Assembly (NCBI RefSeq): GCF_036699995.1
Contig: NZ_CP144906.1
Location: 74,501 to 138,500, forward strand
Reading direction: 5' to 3'
Source: Clostridium beijerinckii
GTDB lineage: Bacteria; Bacillota; Clostridia; Clostridiales; Clostridiaceae
Length of the DNA: 64,000 bases
Shown here piece after piece: positions 8,767-17,327 of this stretch. Below the pieces are notes generated by a model. The model saw only the letters and a program-made list of their open reading frames with translations. It was not told where the DNA came from and did not search any database. Position 1 is the stretch's first letter; the number at the start of each line of letters is the position of its first letter. Position numbers and translations under genes: made by a program.

Positions 8767-8912
8767 AACCTCCTTAATTGTGCTCGGAGATTATCAACCA
8801 AATAAATAGTTTAAAGTTTTTAAGAGGTTGCATTCCCTACGCTAGAATTAACTAGATCAGGTTTTAAGGGTTTATGAATATCAAATCTCAGCCGCTCGGC
8901 TCCCCTAGCACA
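8767..8912 (-). promoter_or_regulatory. TPP riboswitch with ribosome-site sequestering expression platform
   Basis: On the minus strand the aptamer reads GTGCTAGGGGAGCC (from 8911), GGCTGAGA, ACCCTT, ACCTGATCTAG, and CTAGCGTAGGGAATGCA (to 8829), all conserved parts of the thiamine pyrophosphate aptamer. Two rival pairings follow. In one, AATCTCC (8792-8786) pairs with GGAGGTT (8773-8767), hiding the thiT Shine-Dalgarno site. In the other, TGTGCT.GGGG at the 5' edge of P1 (8912-8902) pairs with CTCC.AGCACA (8789-8779), freeing the site. TPP stabilising P1 would switch thiT off. No T-run is present, so control is probably translational. Confidence 0.92.
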
Positions 8913-8951
8913 TTATAAATATATTACACTTACACTATTTTATACCTATTA

Positions 8952-9158
8952 TTATAGATAGTCAATTAGATTGTATGTATTAAATTTGTTATTATTACTT
9001 AAATTGGAATGTGAATTTGAGCTAGAAGCAATCAAATTTATAGAGTGATGTGGGATTGTGTTATTTGGTAATTTATTTGATGAAATGGTGAAGATATCAT
9101 CATTTCTATTGACAATAGTAGCATCTTTATATGTTGAATCTAATATAAAATCTTTCAT
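8952..9158 (-). CDS. Possible small protein, 68 residues
   Basis: An open frame with no recognised homology. AAAGGA lies 13-14 bases before the ATG, somewhat far. The product is Asn/Ser-rich in its second half, has no membrane segment or signal peptide and no cysteine. It lies upstream of the TPP riboswitch on the same strand and downstream of the degV terminator. Coding status is uncertain in such AT-rich DNA. Confidence 0.3.
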   Translation of the reverse strand: MKDFILDSTYKDATIVNRNDDIFTISSNKLPNNTIPHHSINLIASSSNSHSNLSNNNKFNTYNLIDYL

Positions 9159-9203
9159 AATAACAAAACAGTCCTTTCAGTAAAGATTTCTTTGTTATTA
9201 TTA

Positions 9204-9235
9204 TTTACAAGTAGAAAAGTAAGTATACTTGTAAA
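9204..9235. other. 10-bp perfect inverted repeat
   Basis: TTTACAAGTA (9204-9213) and TACTTGTAAA (9226-9235), 12-base gap. It lies just upstream of the possible 68-residue ORF on the minus strand and just beyond the degV terminator. It could be an operator; no T-run follows on either strand. Confidence 0.45.
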
Positions 9236-9287
9236 AGATTAAAGAACTAAATAAAAAAATATGAATTTTAATATTTAGCTCTTTAAT
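9234..9287 (-). terminator. Terminator of the DegV gene
   Basis: On the minus strand ATTAAAGAGCTAAATA (9287-9272) pairs with TATTTAGTTCTTTAAT (9253-9238), 16 bp with one G-U pair, followed by CTTTT. Confidence 0.7.
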
Positions 9288-9320
9288 TATGAGTAAATAG
9301 TTAACATATATATTTTTCGA

Positions 9321-10169
9321 TTAATCTAATCTTTCAACTATAAATCCAACAAGACCAGGTCCGGTATGAACGCCAAGAGCAGGTCCTATTGATCCTCCTA
9401 AAGTACATTCAATTAGATTAGGAAGATCTTTTATAGAATCATAAAGCATTTTAGATTTCTCAGGTGCATTCCCATCTAAAACCCAAACTTTACATTTATG
9501 ATTTTCTAGATAATTTGTTAATATATTTGTTAATTTAGATATACACTGTTTTATGCCTCTTATCTTACAAACCGTATGGTATATGCCGTCATCGCCAACA
9601 GTAATAATAGGCTTTAGATTGAGTACACCCGCTATAGTTCCGGCAACTTTACCAACTCGGCCTCCCTTTATTAAGTATTCTAATGTATCTATTGTAAAAA
9701 ACACGTCAATCTTATCTCTAAAGGAAGGTAAGGTCATTACTATTTCATCAAAGGATTTCCTTTGCTTTATTAGGTTTAGAGTTTCAATGACCATAGCTCC
9801 TTCTGACATAGTTAAAGTCATAGAATCAAATACCAAAGTTTTCACTTCAGGGACATTTTCAGATGCAAGTCTTGCAGAGTTATAAGCGCCAGAAAGGCCA
9901 CTTGATATTGTTATAATAATTGCATGTGTATATCCCTCATTTTTTACCTGTTCCAAAGCATCTGTAAAATCCTCAACGCCAGGTAAGGAAGTTTTAGGTA
10001 TCTCCTTAGGCAAATATTCATATAAAGTCTTTGGTGTTATATCTATTCCATCAATATACTCTCTATCAGAGAATATAATTTTAAACGGGACTACTTTAAT
10101 ATTATTTTCTATTACGAAATTTGCATTCAAATCAGAAGCACTATCAGTTATTAATGCTATTTTATCCAT
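9321..10169 (-). CDS. DegV family fatty-acid-binding protein
   Basis: DegV proteins are cytosolic two-domain proteins that bind one fatty acid; several act as FakB, presenting it to fatty acid kinase FakA. The 282-residue protein starts IALITDSASDLN, has SLPGVEDFTDAL and ISSGLSGAYNSARLA (fatty-acid carboxylate binding), TLEYLIKGGRVGK and the C-terminal GPALGVHTGPGLVGFI signature. ATG follows GGAGGAAC. No fakA gene is nearby, so pathway assignment rests on family knowledge alone. It is monocistronic, with its own terminator. Confidence 0.93.
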   Translation of the reverse strand: MDKIALITDSASDLNANFVIENNIKVVPFKIIFSDREYIDGIDITPKTLYEYLPKEIPKTSLPGVEDFTDALEQVKNEGYTHAIIITISSGLSGAYNSARLASENVPEVKTLVFDSMTLTMSEGAMVIETLNLIKQRKSFDEIVMTLPSFRDKIDVFFTIDTLEYLIKGGRVGKVAGTIAGVLNLKPIITVGDDGIYHTVCKIRGIKQCISKLTNILTNYLENHKCKVWVLDGNAPEKSKMLYDSIKDLPNLIECTLGGSIGPALGVHTGPGLVGFIVERLD

Positions 10170-10553
10170 ATTAGTTCCTCCTAGAAATGTATAGTCTTAG
10201 TTTAATTATAACACTATTTGTAAAAATTACATTTCTTATAGCTTACTTAAAGAAATAATTTGTATTATAAGTTTTAAATAATAAATTCCATTATTTATAA
10301 AATTGTTTGGTTTGCATAACATGATAGTTTGAAATAAATTCTACTCAATTAAGCTTTTAGAACACAGATAATAATAATTTTCTTATAGCTTATTATGAAA
10401 AAATACTTGAAATCATAGTAAATTACAACAATAAAGATTATCTACAATAAGTCAAATATAAAAAAGTCGTAAAAAATGAATAAATCGAAAGATAATAGGA
10501 TGTAAATTAAGATAATTAAAATCTAGTGGTTTAAAAATAAAAAATTAGAAGTA
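10170..10553. other. Intergenic region between divergent degV and nrdD
   Basis: About 380 bp of AT-rich DNA without a convincing open frame, tRNA or named RNA motif. The nrdD promoter and a regulator-box candidate lie just after it. Confidence 0.6.
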
Positions 10554-10582
10554 TTGCTAATGAATACCTAATACAGTATAAT
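10554..10582 (+). promoter_or_regulatory. Sigma-A type promoter of nrdD
   Basis: TTGCTA (10554-10559), 17-bp spacer, TATAAT (10577-10582). Predicted transcription start near 10589, about 40 bases before the nrdD ATG. Confidence 0.6.
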
Positions 10583-10597
10583 AGTACGGTAGTAAAA

Positions 10598-10613
10598 ATA
10601 CTATATATTGTGC
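10598..10613. promoter_or_regulatory. Candidate NrdR box upstream of nrdD
   Basis: Read on the minus strand, GCACAATATATAGTAT matches the NrdR box pattern acaCwAtATaTwgwgt at 14 of 16 positions. It lies between the predicted start site and the nrdD ribosome-binding site, where binding would repress. NrdR is the ATP/dATP-sensing repressor of ribonucleotide reductase genes. A second, equally good box at the usual three-turn spacing was not found. Confidence 0.5.
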
Positions 10614-10629
10614 CATGGAGGGAATAATA

Positions 10630-12738
10630 ATGCTATATGTTGTGAAACGCGATGGAAGAGAAGTTGAATTTAATTCAGATAAGATAGCTCAAGCAATTAA
10701 AGGATCAGCTAGTGAAATCGGTTTAAATTTAAAAGAAAGTCAAGTTCTAGATACCGTACATAAGGTGATTACGTATATAGAAGAAGAGTATAAAAAGACT
10801 ATAACTGTAGAACAAATACAAAATTTTGTAGAGAAGGCATTAAGAGATGAGGGACACAAAGATATAGCAGTCGCTTATTCAGCATACAGACGTGAAAGAA
10901 CTAAAGTCAGAGACATAAAATCAGATTTAATGAAAGCTATAAGACAAATTGGAGTTGAAACTGATAGAGATAATGCAAATGTAGGAAATAACTTCAGCTC
11001 TAAGTTATTAAGAATAGCATCTGAATCAAATAAGTGGAATACACTAGCTACTATGCCAAAGAATTTAGCAAAGGCTCATGAGAATGGAGACTTATATTAT
11101 CATGACTTAGATAGCTATAATTTAACTGTAAACTGCTTGCATATACCAACAAAAGAGATATTAGAAAATGGATTTAATACTGGATATGGGACAATTAATG
11201 CTCCTAAGAGAATTGAAACCGCTGCTGAATTATCATGTATATTATTACAATCAACTCAAAATGATATGTTTGGTGGTCAATCTCATCCAGATTTTGATAA
11301 TGATATGGCTATATTTGTAGAGCCAACTAGAGAAGAAATTAGAGAAGAATTATTGGAACTAGGTGTATCAGACGAAAAGTTAGAAGCTATGGTAGAAAAG
11401 AAAGTAAGAAAAAAGGTACAACAAGCAATGCAGGGTGTAGTTTATAACCTTAATACAATGCATTCTAGAGCAGGATCTCAAGTACCATTTAGTTCAATTA
11501 ATATTGGTTTACCTACAAGCTCAGATGCAGCATTAGTATGCGAAGTTTTTCTTTTAGAATATGAAAAAGGATTAGGTAAAGGTGAACAACCAATTTTCCC
11601 TAATATAATTTTTAGAGTTAAATCAGGTGTTAATAGAGAAGAAAATGATGAATATTTTTATTTATATAAGCTAGCATGTAGAGTGGCTGCAAAGAGAATG
11701 AATCCAACTTTTATGAATATCGATGCAGATTTTAATAAAGAATATTACGATAAAGGTTATGTTCCAGCTACAATGGGATGTAGAACTTATCTTATGAAAA
11801 ATATAAATGGTGAACCTGGTTGTAAAGGAAGAGGAAATATAGCACCTACAACTCTTAATCTTCCAAGAATAGGCTTGCAGGCTAAAAATGATATAAATAA
11901 GTTTTTTAGTATATTGGATGCAAGATTAGAATTAGCAAAAGATTCTTTAATGCATAGATATGAGATTTTAAAAAATCTAAGAGTTAAGGATTTACCTTTT
12001 GTCGCAGGTCAAGGACTTATGAAAGGTTCAGAAGGATTAAAACCCGATGATTCTATAGAGCCAATATTAAAGCAAGGAACTTGGGGAATAGGATTCATAG
12101 GTGTTGCTGAAACCTTATTAGCTTTAGTTGGAAAGCACCATGGTGAAGATGAAGAAGCAAGGAAATTAGGAATAAAGATTGTTGAACATATAAGACAATA
12201 CTGTGATAGACTTACAGAGGAATATAAGTTAAATTGGAGCTGTTATGCGACTCCAGCAGAAGGACTTTCGGGTAAGTTTATAAAGCAAGATCAAAAGATA
12301 TTTGGATTGATAAAAGGAGTAACTGACAAGGAATATTACACAAATAGTTATCATGTACCTGTTTCATACCCAATATCTATTAAAGATAAGATTGATATTG
12401 AAGCGCCATATCATAAACTTTGCAATGGTGGGCATATAAGTTATATTGAAGTAGATGACACACCAGATGCAGAAACAATAATGGATATAATAAATTATGC
12501 ATATAGAAATACTAATATCAGTTATATGGGTATTAATTTCCATATAAGATATTGTAGAGAATGTGGTACTTATCTTCAAAACAATGAAAACAAGTGTCCT
12601 AAATGTGGCAGTCAGAATATTCAAGGAATATCAAGAGTTACAGGATATTTAAGTTTAGATGAAAGATTTGGTGCTGGAAAGTATCATGAAAGAGAAGATA
12701 GAATATCACATACTGAGAGACATGGGCATCATTACTAA
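10630..12738 (+). CDS. nrdD: Anaerobic (class III) ribonucleoside-triphosphate reductase
   Basis: NrdD reduces NTPs to dNTPs using a glycyl radical, with formate as usual reductant, and works only without oxygen. I chose ATG at 10630 (702 residues) because GGAGGG at 10617-10622 is its ribosome site; an earlier ATG at 10615 overlaps that site. Residues 1-90 are an ATP-cone (VVKRDGREVEFNSDKI), the allosteric dATP/ATP site. The core barrel follows. Near the C-terminus C642, C645, C656 and C659 form the zinc site (CRECG, CPKCG), and RVTGYL places the radical glycine at G672. Its activase gene nrdG lies 3.9 kb downstream, beyond two citrate-pathway genes. Confidence 0.97.
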   Translation: MLYVVKRDGREVEFNSDKIAQAIKGSASEIGLNLKESQVLDTVHKVITYIEEEYKKTITVEQIQNFVEKALRDEGHKDIAVAYSAYRRERTKVRDIKSDLMKAIRQIGVETDRDNANVGNNFSSKLLRIASESNKWNTLATMPKNLAKAHENGDLYYHDLDSYNLTVNCLHIPTKEILENGFNTGYGTINAPKRIETAAELSCILLQSTQNDMFGGQSHPDFDNDMAIFVEPTREEIREELLELGVSDEKLEAMVEKKVRKKVQQAMQGVVYNLNTMHSRAGSQVPFSSINIGLPTSSDAALVCEVFLLEYEKGLGKGEQPIFPNIIFRVKSGVNREENDEYFYLYKLACRVAAKRMNPTFMNIDADFNKEYYDKGYVPATMGCRTYLMKNINGEPGCKGRGNIAPTTLNLPRIGLQAKNDINKFFSILDARLELAKDSLMHRYEILKNLRVKDLPFVAGQGLMKGSEGLKPDDSIEPILKQGTWGIGFIGVAETLLALVGKHHGEDEEARKLGIKIVEHIRQYCDRLTEEYKLNWSCYATPAEGLSGKFIKQDQKIFGLIKGVTDKEYYTNSYHVPVSYPISIKDKIDIEAPYHKLCNGGHISYIEVDDTPDAETIMDIINYAYRNTNISYMGINFHIRYCRECGTYLQNNENKCPKCGSQNIQGISRVTGYLSLDERFGAGKYHEREDRISHTERHGHHY

Positions 12739-12786
12739 AAGTATACTGATGATAGATTTTTAATTTATAAATTATAATATAGAAAA

Positions 12787-12821
12787 GGAAGATGGATTTA
12801 TTAATCTCATCTTCTTTTTTT
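12787..12821 (+). terminator. Terminator of nrdD
   Basis: GAAGATG (12788-12794) pairs with CATCTTC (12808-12814), extended by GATT/AATC across a one-base bulge, followed by seven T. Confidence 0.85.
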
Positions 12822-13342
12822 ATTTAAAAATATATCAATATATATTTTTAAATATTTAATTCATCAGATGTTATATTGGATTATAAGGCAATATAAAACA
12901 AATAATCTTATGGGGAATGAGTTATATAATACAGAAGTTATATATTAAGGAAGCAAAAAAACATATTTTCTATAAGAATTATTAAAAAATAGAGGCATAA
13001 AAAGTAAACTTTAATATATTAATGAAATTAATAGAGAATATAATGTAACTATTTGGTATGAATACTAAATATATTGGGTAAATCTGTTAAAGAAAATGGA
13101 CTGTTAATTTATCAATGTATTGCAACATCAAAAAAAAAACTTGCAATAATTGAGAGTATTTTCATTAAAAACAATTAAAATTTGAAAATACATGAAGGAG
13201 AGTAGCTGTTTCGTTGCAAAAAAATAAAATAAATCTTGTATAGATTTATTAATATATGATATTATAAATATACAGTAAAAATGTTAATTTATTAAAAATA
13301 TGCTTTAAGTAATAAGAAAATAATATAAATGGGGGGACTAAA
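12822..13342. other. Intergenic region before the citrate synthase gene
   Basis: About 520 bp, extremely AT-rich, beginning with an AT palindrome (about 12826-12850). No known riboswitch signature was seen. The only coding-like trace is GAAGGAG at 13193-13199 followed by a TTG-initiated nine-codon frame (about 13213-13242), too weak to call. The synthase ribosome-binding site GGGGGGAC is at 13331-13338. Confidence 0.5.
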
Positions 13343-14512
13343 ATGGCACTTAGTAATTTAAAAACTAATAAAAAAGTTTCTATAGTAGATACTACTCTTA
13401 GAGATGGTGAGCAGACAGCAGGGGTAGTTTTTGCTAATGAAGAAAAAATAGTAATAGCAGAAATGTTAAGTGACTTAGGTGTTGATCAGCTAGAAGTAGG
13501 GATTCCTACAATGGGCGGGGACGAGAAGAAGGCTATAAAAGAGATTGTAAAAAGAAATTTAAAGCCTAGTATTATGGCATGGAATAGAGCTGTAGTCAGC
13601 GATATAGAACAATCAATAGATTGTGGAGTTGATGCAGTTGCCATATCAATATCAGTATCGGATATACACATTCAGCATAAACTTAAAACATCTAGAGAAT
13701 GGGTATTAGAAAGCATGGTTAAATCTGTAGAATTTGCAAAGAAAAATGGCCTTTATGTATCTGTTAATGGGGAAGATGCATCTAGAGCAGATAAAGACTT
13801 TTTAGTTGAATATATTAATGCAGCTAAACAAGCAGGTGCAGATAGATTTAGATATTGCGATACTGTAGGAATTATGGAGCCATTTAAAATTAGAGATGAT
13901 ATTAAATATATATATGATAAAACAGGCTTTGATATAGAAATGCACACTCATGATGACTTTGGAATGGCAACAGCTAATGCGGTAGCAGGGATTAAGGGTG
14001 GAGCATCGCATGTTGGAGTAACTGTAAATGGTCTTGGAGAAAGAGCGGGTAATGCAGCATTAGAAGAAGTTATAATGGCATTAATGCTTGTTTACGGATA
14101 TAATGGCGATGGAATAAATACGCAAATGTTTAGAGAAGTATCACAATATGTATCAAGAGCATCAGGAAGAGAACTTCCAATATGGAAAGCTATTGTTGGA
14201 ACAAATATGTTTGCACATGAATCAGGAATTCATGCAGATGGAGCAATAAAAGATCCTAAGAATTATGAAGCGTTTGATCCAGATATAGTTGGCCTTGAAA
14301 GGCAAATTGTTATAGGAAAGCATTCAGGAAGAGCTTCAATAATAAATAAATTTAGAGAATATAATAGAGAACTTACAGAGGATGAAGCAAAAGGAATACT
14401 TGAACTTGTAAGAGCTACGTCAGTTAGATTAAAGAGAACTTTATTTGATAAAGAAGTAGTTCAATTATATAAAGAGTATCATAGACGATTAGAAGAAAGA
14501 AATAAGCAATAA
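13343..14512 (+). CDS. Probable Re-citrate synthase (homocitrate/isopropylmalate synthase family)
   Basis: The 389-residue protein belongs to the DRE-TIM metallolyase family: DTTLRDGEQ at 16-24, HTHDDFGMATAN with metal ligands H201 and H203, and NGLGERAGNA. By sequence alone it would be named homocitrate synthase (NifV-like). The adjacent aconitase gene, 15 bp downstream, and absence of nif or lysine genes point to citrate formation instead: in C. kluyveri and C. acetobutylicum a member of this family next to aconitase is the Re-face stereospecific citrate synthase, feeding the oxidative branch to 2-oxoglutarate and glutamate. The assignment to Re-citrate synthase is an inference from context. 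ATG follows GGGGGGAC. No isocitrate dehydrogenase gene follows here. Confidence 0.85.
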   Translation: MALSNLKTNKKVSIVDTTLRDGEQTAGVVFANEEKIVIAEMLSDLGVDQLEVGIPTMGGDEKKAIKEIVKRNLKPSIMAWNRAVVSDIEQSIDCGVDAVAISISVSDIHIQHKLKTSREWVLESMVKSVEFAKKNGLYVSVNGEDASRADKDFLVEYINAAKQAGADRFRYCDTVGIMEPFKIRDDIKYIYDKTGFDIEMHTHDDFGMATANAVAGIKGGASHVGVTVNGLGERAGNAALEEVIMALMLVYGYNGDGINTQMFREVSQYVSRASGRELPIWKAIVGTNMFAHESGIHADGAIKDPKNYEAFDPDIVGLERQIVIGKHSGRASIINKFREYNRELTEDEAKGILELVRATSVRLKRTLFDKEVVQLYKEYHRRLEERNKQ

Positions 14513-14527
14513 TAGGGGGGCGTAAAC

Positions 14528-16450
14528 GTGGGAGATAATTTAGTTTATAAGATTTTAAAAAGCCACATTGTTGAAGGTGAATTAAAGGCAGGAGAGCCTA
14601 TAGCATTAAAGATTGATCAAACGTTGACTCAAGATTCAACAGGAACAATGGCATATCTTCAATTAGAAGCTATGGGAATAGATAGAGTTAAGACAAAGAA
14701 ATCAGTAGCATTTATAGATCATAATATGTTACAACAAGGTTTTGAAAATGCAGACGATCATAAGTTTATTCAAACAGTTGCATCTAAATATGGAGTATAT
14801 TTTTCAAAGCCAGGGAATGGAATCTGTCATCAAATTTTCTTAGAAAGATTTTCAACACCAGGAGATACATTAATAGGTTCTGATAGTCATACCCCAACAG
14901 CTGGTGGTGTTGGTATGCTTGCCATGGGTGCAGGTGGATTAGATGTTGCTCTTGCTATGGGAGGTGGAGCGTACAATATTAACACTCCAAAAGTTGTAAA
15001 GATTGAACTAACTGGAAAATTAAATAGAATGGTTGCTGCAAAAGATGTTATTCTTGAAGTCCTAAGAAAATTAACAGTTAAAGGCGGTGTTGGTAAAGTA
15101 TTTGAATATGCCGGTGAAGGTGTTAAGACACTTTCAGTTCCAGAAAGAGCTACTATAACTAACATGGGAGCAGAACTTGGAGCTACAACTTCAATTTTCC
15201 CAAGTGATGAAAGAACATTAGAATTTTTTAAGGCACAAGGAAGAGAAGAAGACTTTATAGAATTTAAGCCAGATGAAGATGCGGTATATGATGAAGTAGT
15301 AACAATCAATTTAAGTGAATTGACACCACTTACAGCTAAGCCTCATAGTCCAGATAATGTTGCTAAAGTTAGTGAAGTTGGTAAGATTAAAGTTGACCAA
15401 GTATTTATAGGAAGCTGTACTAACTCTTCTTATGAAGATTTAATGAAAGTTGCAAAGATATTAGAGGGAAATAAAGTACATCCAGATGTTAGTTTGGTAA
15501 TTGGACCAGGATCAAGGCAAGTTATGGAGATGATAGCTAGAAATGGAGCTCTAGCAGATATAATTAGTTCAGGGGCAAGAATACTTGAAAATGGTTGCGG
15601 ACCATGTATCGGTATGGGTCAATCACCAGGAACTGATGCAATTTCGCTTAGAACTGTAAATAGAAACTTCTTTGGTAGAAGTGGAACATTATCAGCACAA
15701 ATATATATAGTAAGTCCTGAAACTGCTGCAGTTTCGGCTATAAATGGATTTTTAACTGATCCAACAGAAGTAGATGTAGATTTAACAATAGATATGCCTA
15801 AGGAATTCTTAATAGATGATTCAATGATTTTAGCACCGGCACCAACAAATGCTGAAGTTGAAGTTGTTAGAGGACCAAACATTAAGCCATTCCCAGTAAG
15901 TAAGCCGTTAGCTGAAGAATTAGATGGTAAAGTACTAATAAAGGTTGAAGATAATATTACAACTGACCATATTATGCCTTCGAATTCTAAGTTATTGCCA
16001 TTTAGATCAAACATACCTTATCTTGCAGAATATTGCTTCAACACAGTTGATGCAGAATTCCCTAAGAGAGCTAAGGAGTTTAATGGTGGATTTATAATTG
16101 CTGGAGGAAATTACGGACAAGGCTCAAGTAGAGAACATGCAGCATTGGCACCACTATACTTAGGAGTTAAGGCTGTTATAGCTAAATCATTTGCAAGAAT
16201 TCATAAAGCAAACTTAATTAATAATGGAATAGTTCCTATGGAGTTTAAGAATGAAGCTGATTATGATAAGATTGAGTTAACTGATGATTTGAAGATGGAA
16301 GACATTCAAACAGCTTTAGAATCAGGAACAGTTAAAGTTAAGAACTTAACTAAGGGAACTGAGTTTGAAGCTACAGTTGATTTAACAGAGAAAGAAATTG
16401 CTGTTATTAAAGAAGGCGGAAGACTTAATTACGTTAAAGCAAATAGTTAA
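14528..16450 (+). CDS. Aconitate hydratase
   Basis: Converts citrate to isocitrate through cis-aconitate with a [4Fe-4S] cluster. The 640-residue protein is shorter than AcnA (about 900) and matches the compact bacterial type. Cluster ligands are C297 (GSCTNSS) and C357/C360 (CGPCIGMG). Other family marks are GSDSHTPTAGGVGMLAMGAGG, the linker VKVEDNITTDHIMPS, and the swivel domain GNYGQGSSREHAALAP. GTG at 14528 follows AGGGGGGC. It overlaps no other gene but is 15 bp behind the synthase, so the two form an operon closed by a terminator. Expected product use: glutamate synthesis. Confidence 0.96.
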   Translation: MGDNLVYKILKSHIVEGELKAGEPIALKIDQTLTQDSTGTMAYLQLEAMGIDRVKTKKSVAFIDHNMLQQGFENADDHKFIQTVASKYGVYFSKPGNGICHQIFLERFSTPGDTLIGSDSHTPTAGGVGMLAMGAGGLDVALAMGGGAYNINTPKVVKIELTGKLNRMVAAKDVILEVLRKLTVKGGVGKVFEYAGEGVKTLSVPERATITNMGAELGATTSIFPSDERTLEFFKAQGREEDFIEFKPDEDAVYDEVVTINLSELTPLTAKPHSPDNVAKVSEVGKIKVDQVFIGSCTNSSYEDLMKVAKILEGNKVHPDVSLVIGPGSRQVMEMIARNGALADIISSGARILENGCGPCIGMGQSPGTDAISLRTVNRNFFGRSGTLSAQIYIVSPETAAVSAINGFLTDPTEVDVDLTIDMPKEFLIDDSMILAPAPTNAEVEVVRGPNIKPFPVSKPLAEELDGKVLIKVEDNITTDHIMPSNSKLLPFRSNIPYLAEYCFNTVDAEFPKRAKEFNGGFIIAGGNYGQGSSREHAALAPLYLGVKAVIAKSFARIHKANLINNGIVPMEFKNEADYDKIELTDDLKMEDIQTALESGTVKVKNLTKGTEFEATVDLTEKEIAVIKEGGRLNYVKANS

Positions 16451-16467
16451 TTATAAGATAAAGAGTG

Positions 16468-16503
16468 AAAATGCAGGGTCTTTAAGACTCTGCATTTTTT
16501 ATA
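16468..16503 (+). terminator. Terminator of the citrate synthase-aconitase operon
   Basis: AAATGCAG.GTCTT pairs with AAGAC.CTGCATTT (one G-U pair), ending in a T-run at 16495-16500. Confidence 0.9.
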
Positions 16504-16652
16504 CAAATAAGCATGTAAACTTAAGGATTATAATTCAAATTTAAGATGGGTGTAATATGCAGGTGATTTGTAAATGTGATTATACTTACGTTATAATTAA
16601 TTATCTAATAGAATGTATATAAATAGATTGATGAGAAAGAAGTGTAAGTTTG

Positions 16653-17162
16653 ATGGAAAAGACTATAAGATTAGCAGGAATAGCATATGAGAGTTTAGTT
16701 AACGGGCCTGGTATAAGGAGAGTATTTTTTTCACAAGGTTGTAAACATAACTGTAAGAGTTGTTTTAATCCTGATACTCATGATTTTTATGGCGGAGAAC
16801 AAAGAGATATAGATGAATTAATTAGTGATACATTAAATAATGAAATTATAAAGGGAGTAACATTTAGTGGCGGAGATCCGTGGGAACAGGCAGATAAATT
16901 TGCATATATGGCAAAGGAGTTTAGAAAAAAAGGCTTAAATATTTGGAGCTATACAGGATATACATATGAATATATTTTAGAAAATAGGGATTCTAGATTA
17001 GGCTGGAGCGATTTATTAAACAATATTGATGTTCTTGTAGATGGAAGATTCGAAGAAACTAAGATGTCAGATGGACTTAAGTTTAGAGGTTCAACTAATC
17101 AAAGAATAATAGATGTTAAAGAAAGTATAAAAAAAGATAAAATTGTTATTATAGAATTTTAG
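16653..17162 (+). CDS. nrdG: Anaerobic ribonucleotide reductase activating protein (radical SAM)
   Basis: NrdG uses a [4Fe-4S] cluster and S-adenosylmethionine to make the glycyl radical on NrdD. The protein is 169 residues from ATG 16653; a TTG immediately before it (16650) would add one residue. Cluster ligands are C30, C34 and C37 in GCKHNCKSCFN, the CX3CX2C radical SAM motif. SGGDPWEQ and the Trp/Tyr-rich IWSYTGYTYEYI follow, as usual in NrdG. It stands alone here, separated from nrdD by the citrate genes. The protein is full length. Confidence 0.95.
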   Translation: MEKTIRLAGIAYESLVNGPGIRRVFFSQGCKHNCKSCFNPDTHDFYGGEQRDIDELISDTLNNEIIKGVTFSGGDPWEQADKFAYMAKEFRKKGLNIWSYTGYTYEYILENRDSRLGWSDLLNNIDVLVDGRFEETKMSDGLKFRGSTNQRIIDVKESIKKDKIVIIEF

Positions 17163-17327
17163 TATTAATATAAGATGTTTTTGAAAGTATCCACAAATAT
17201 GTTAGTATAATTAGAAAAGCTGTGGATTATTATTTGAACTATGTGGATAAATTTTGGAGTAATAAAATAGGCGCATATATCACAACATAAGTTATATTAC
17301 TTATAGTGAAAGTTAGGTGAATGGAGC

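Noticed and set aside
13193..13242. Possible leader peptide (GAAGGAG then a TTG-started nine-codon frame) before the citrate synthase gene
   Set aside because: No run of regulatory codons, no attenuator hairpin after it, and such short frames are common in AT-rich DNA.
14887..15309. A 140-codon minus-strand frame inside aconitase
   Set aside because: It mirrors a strongly conserved gene on the plus strand and shows no family features.
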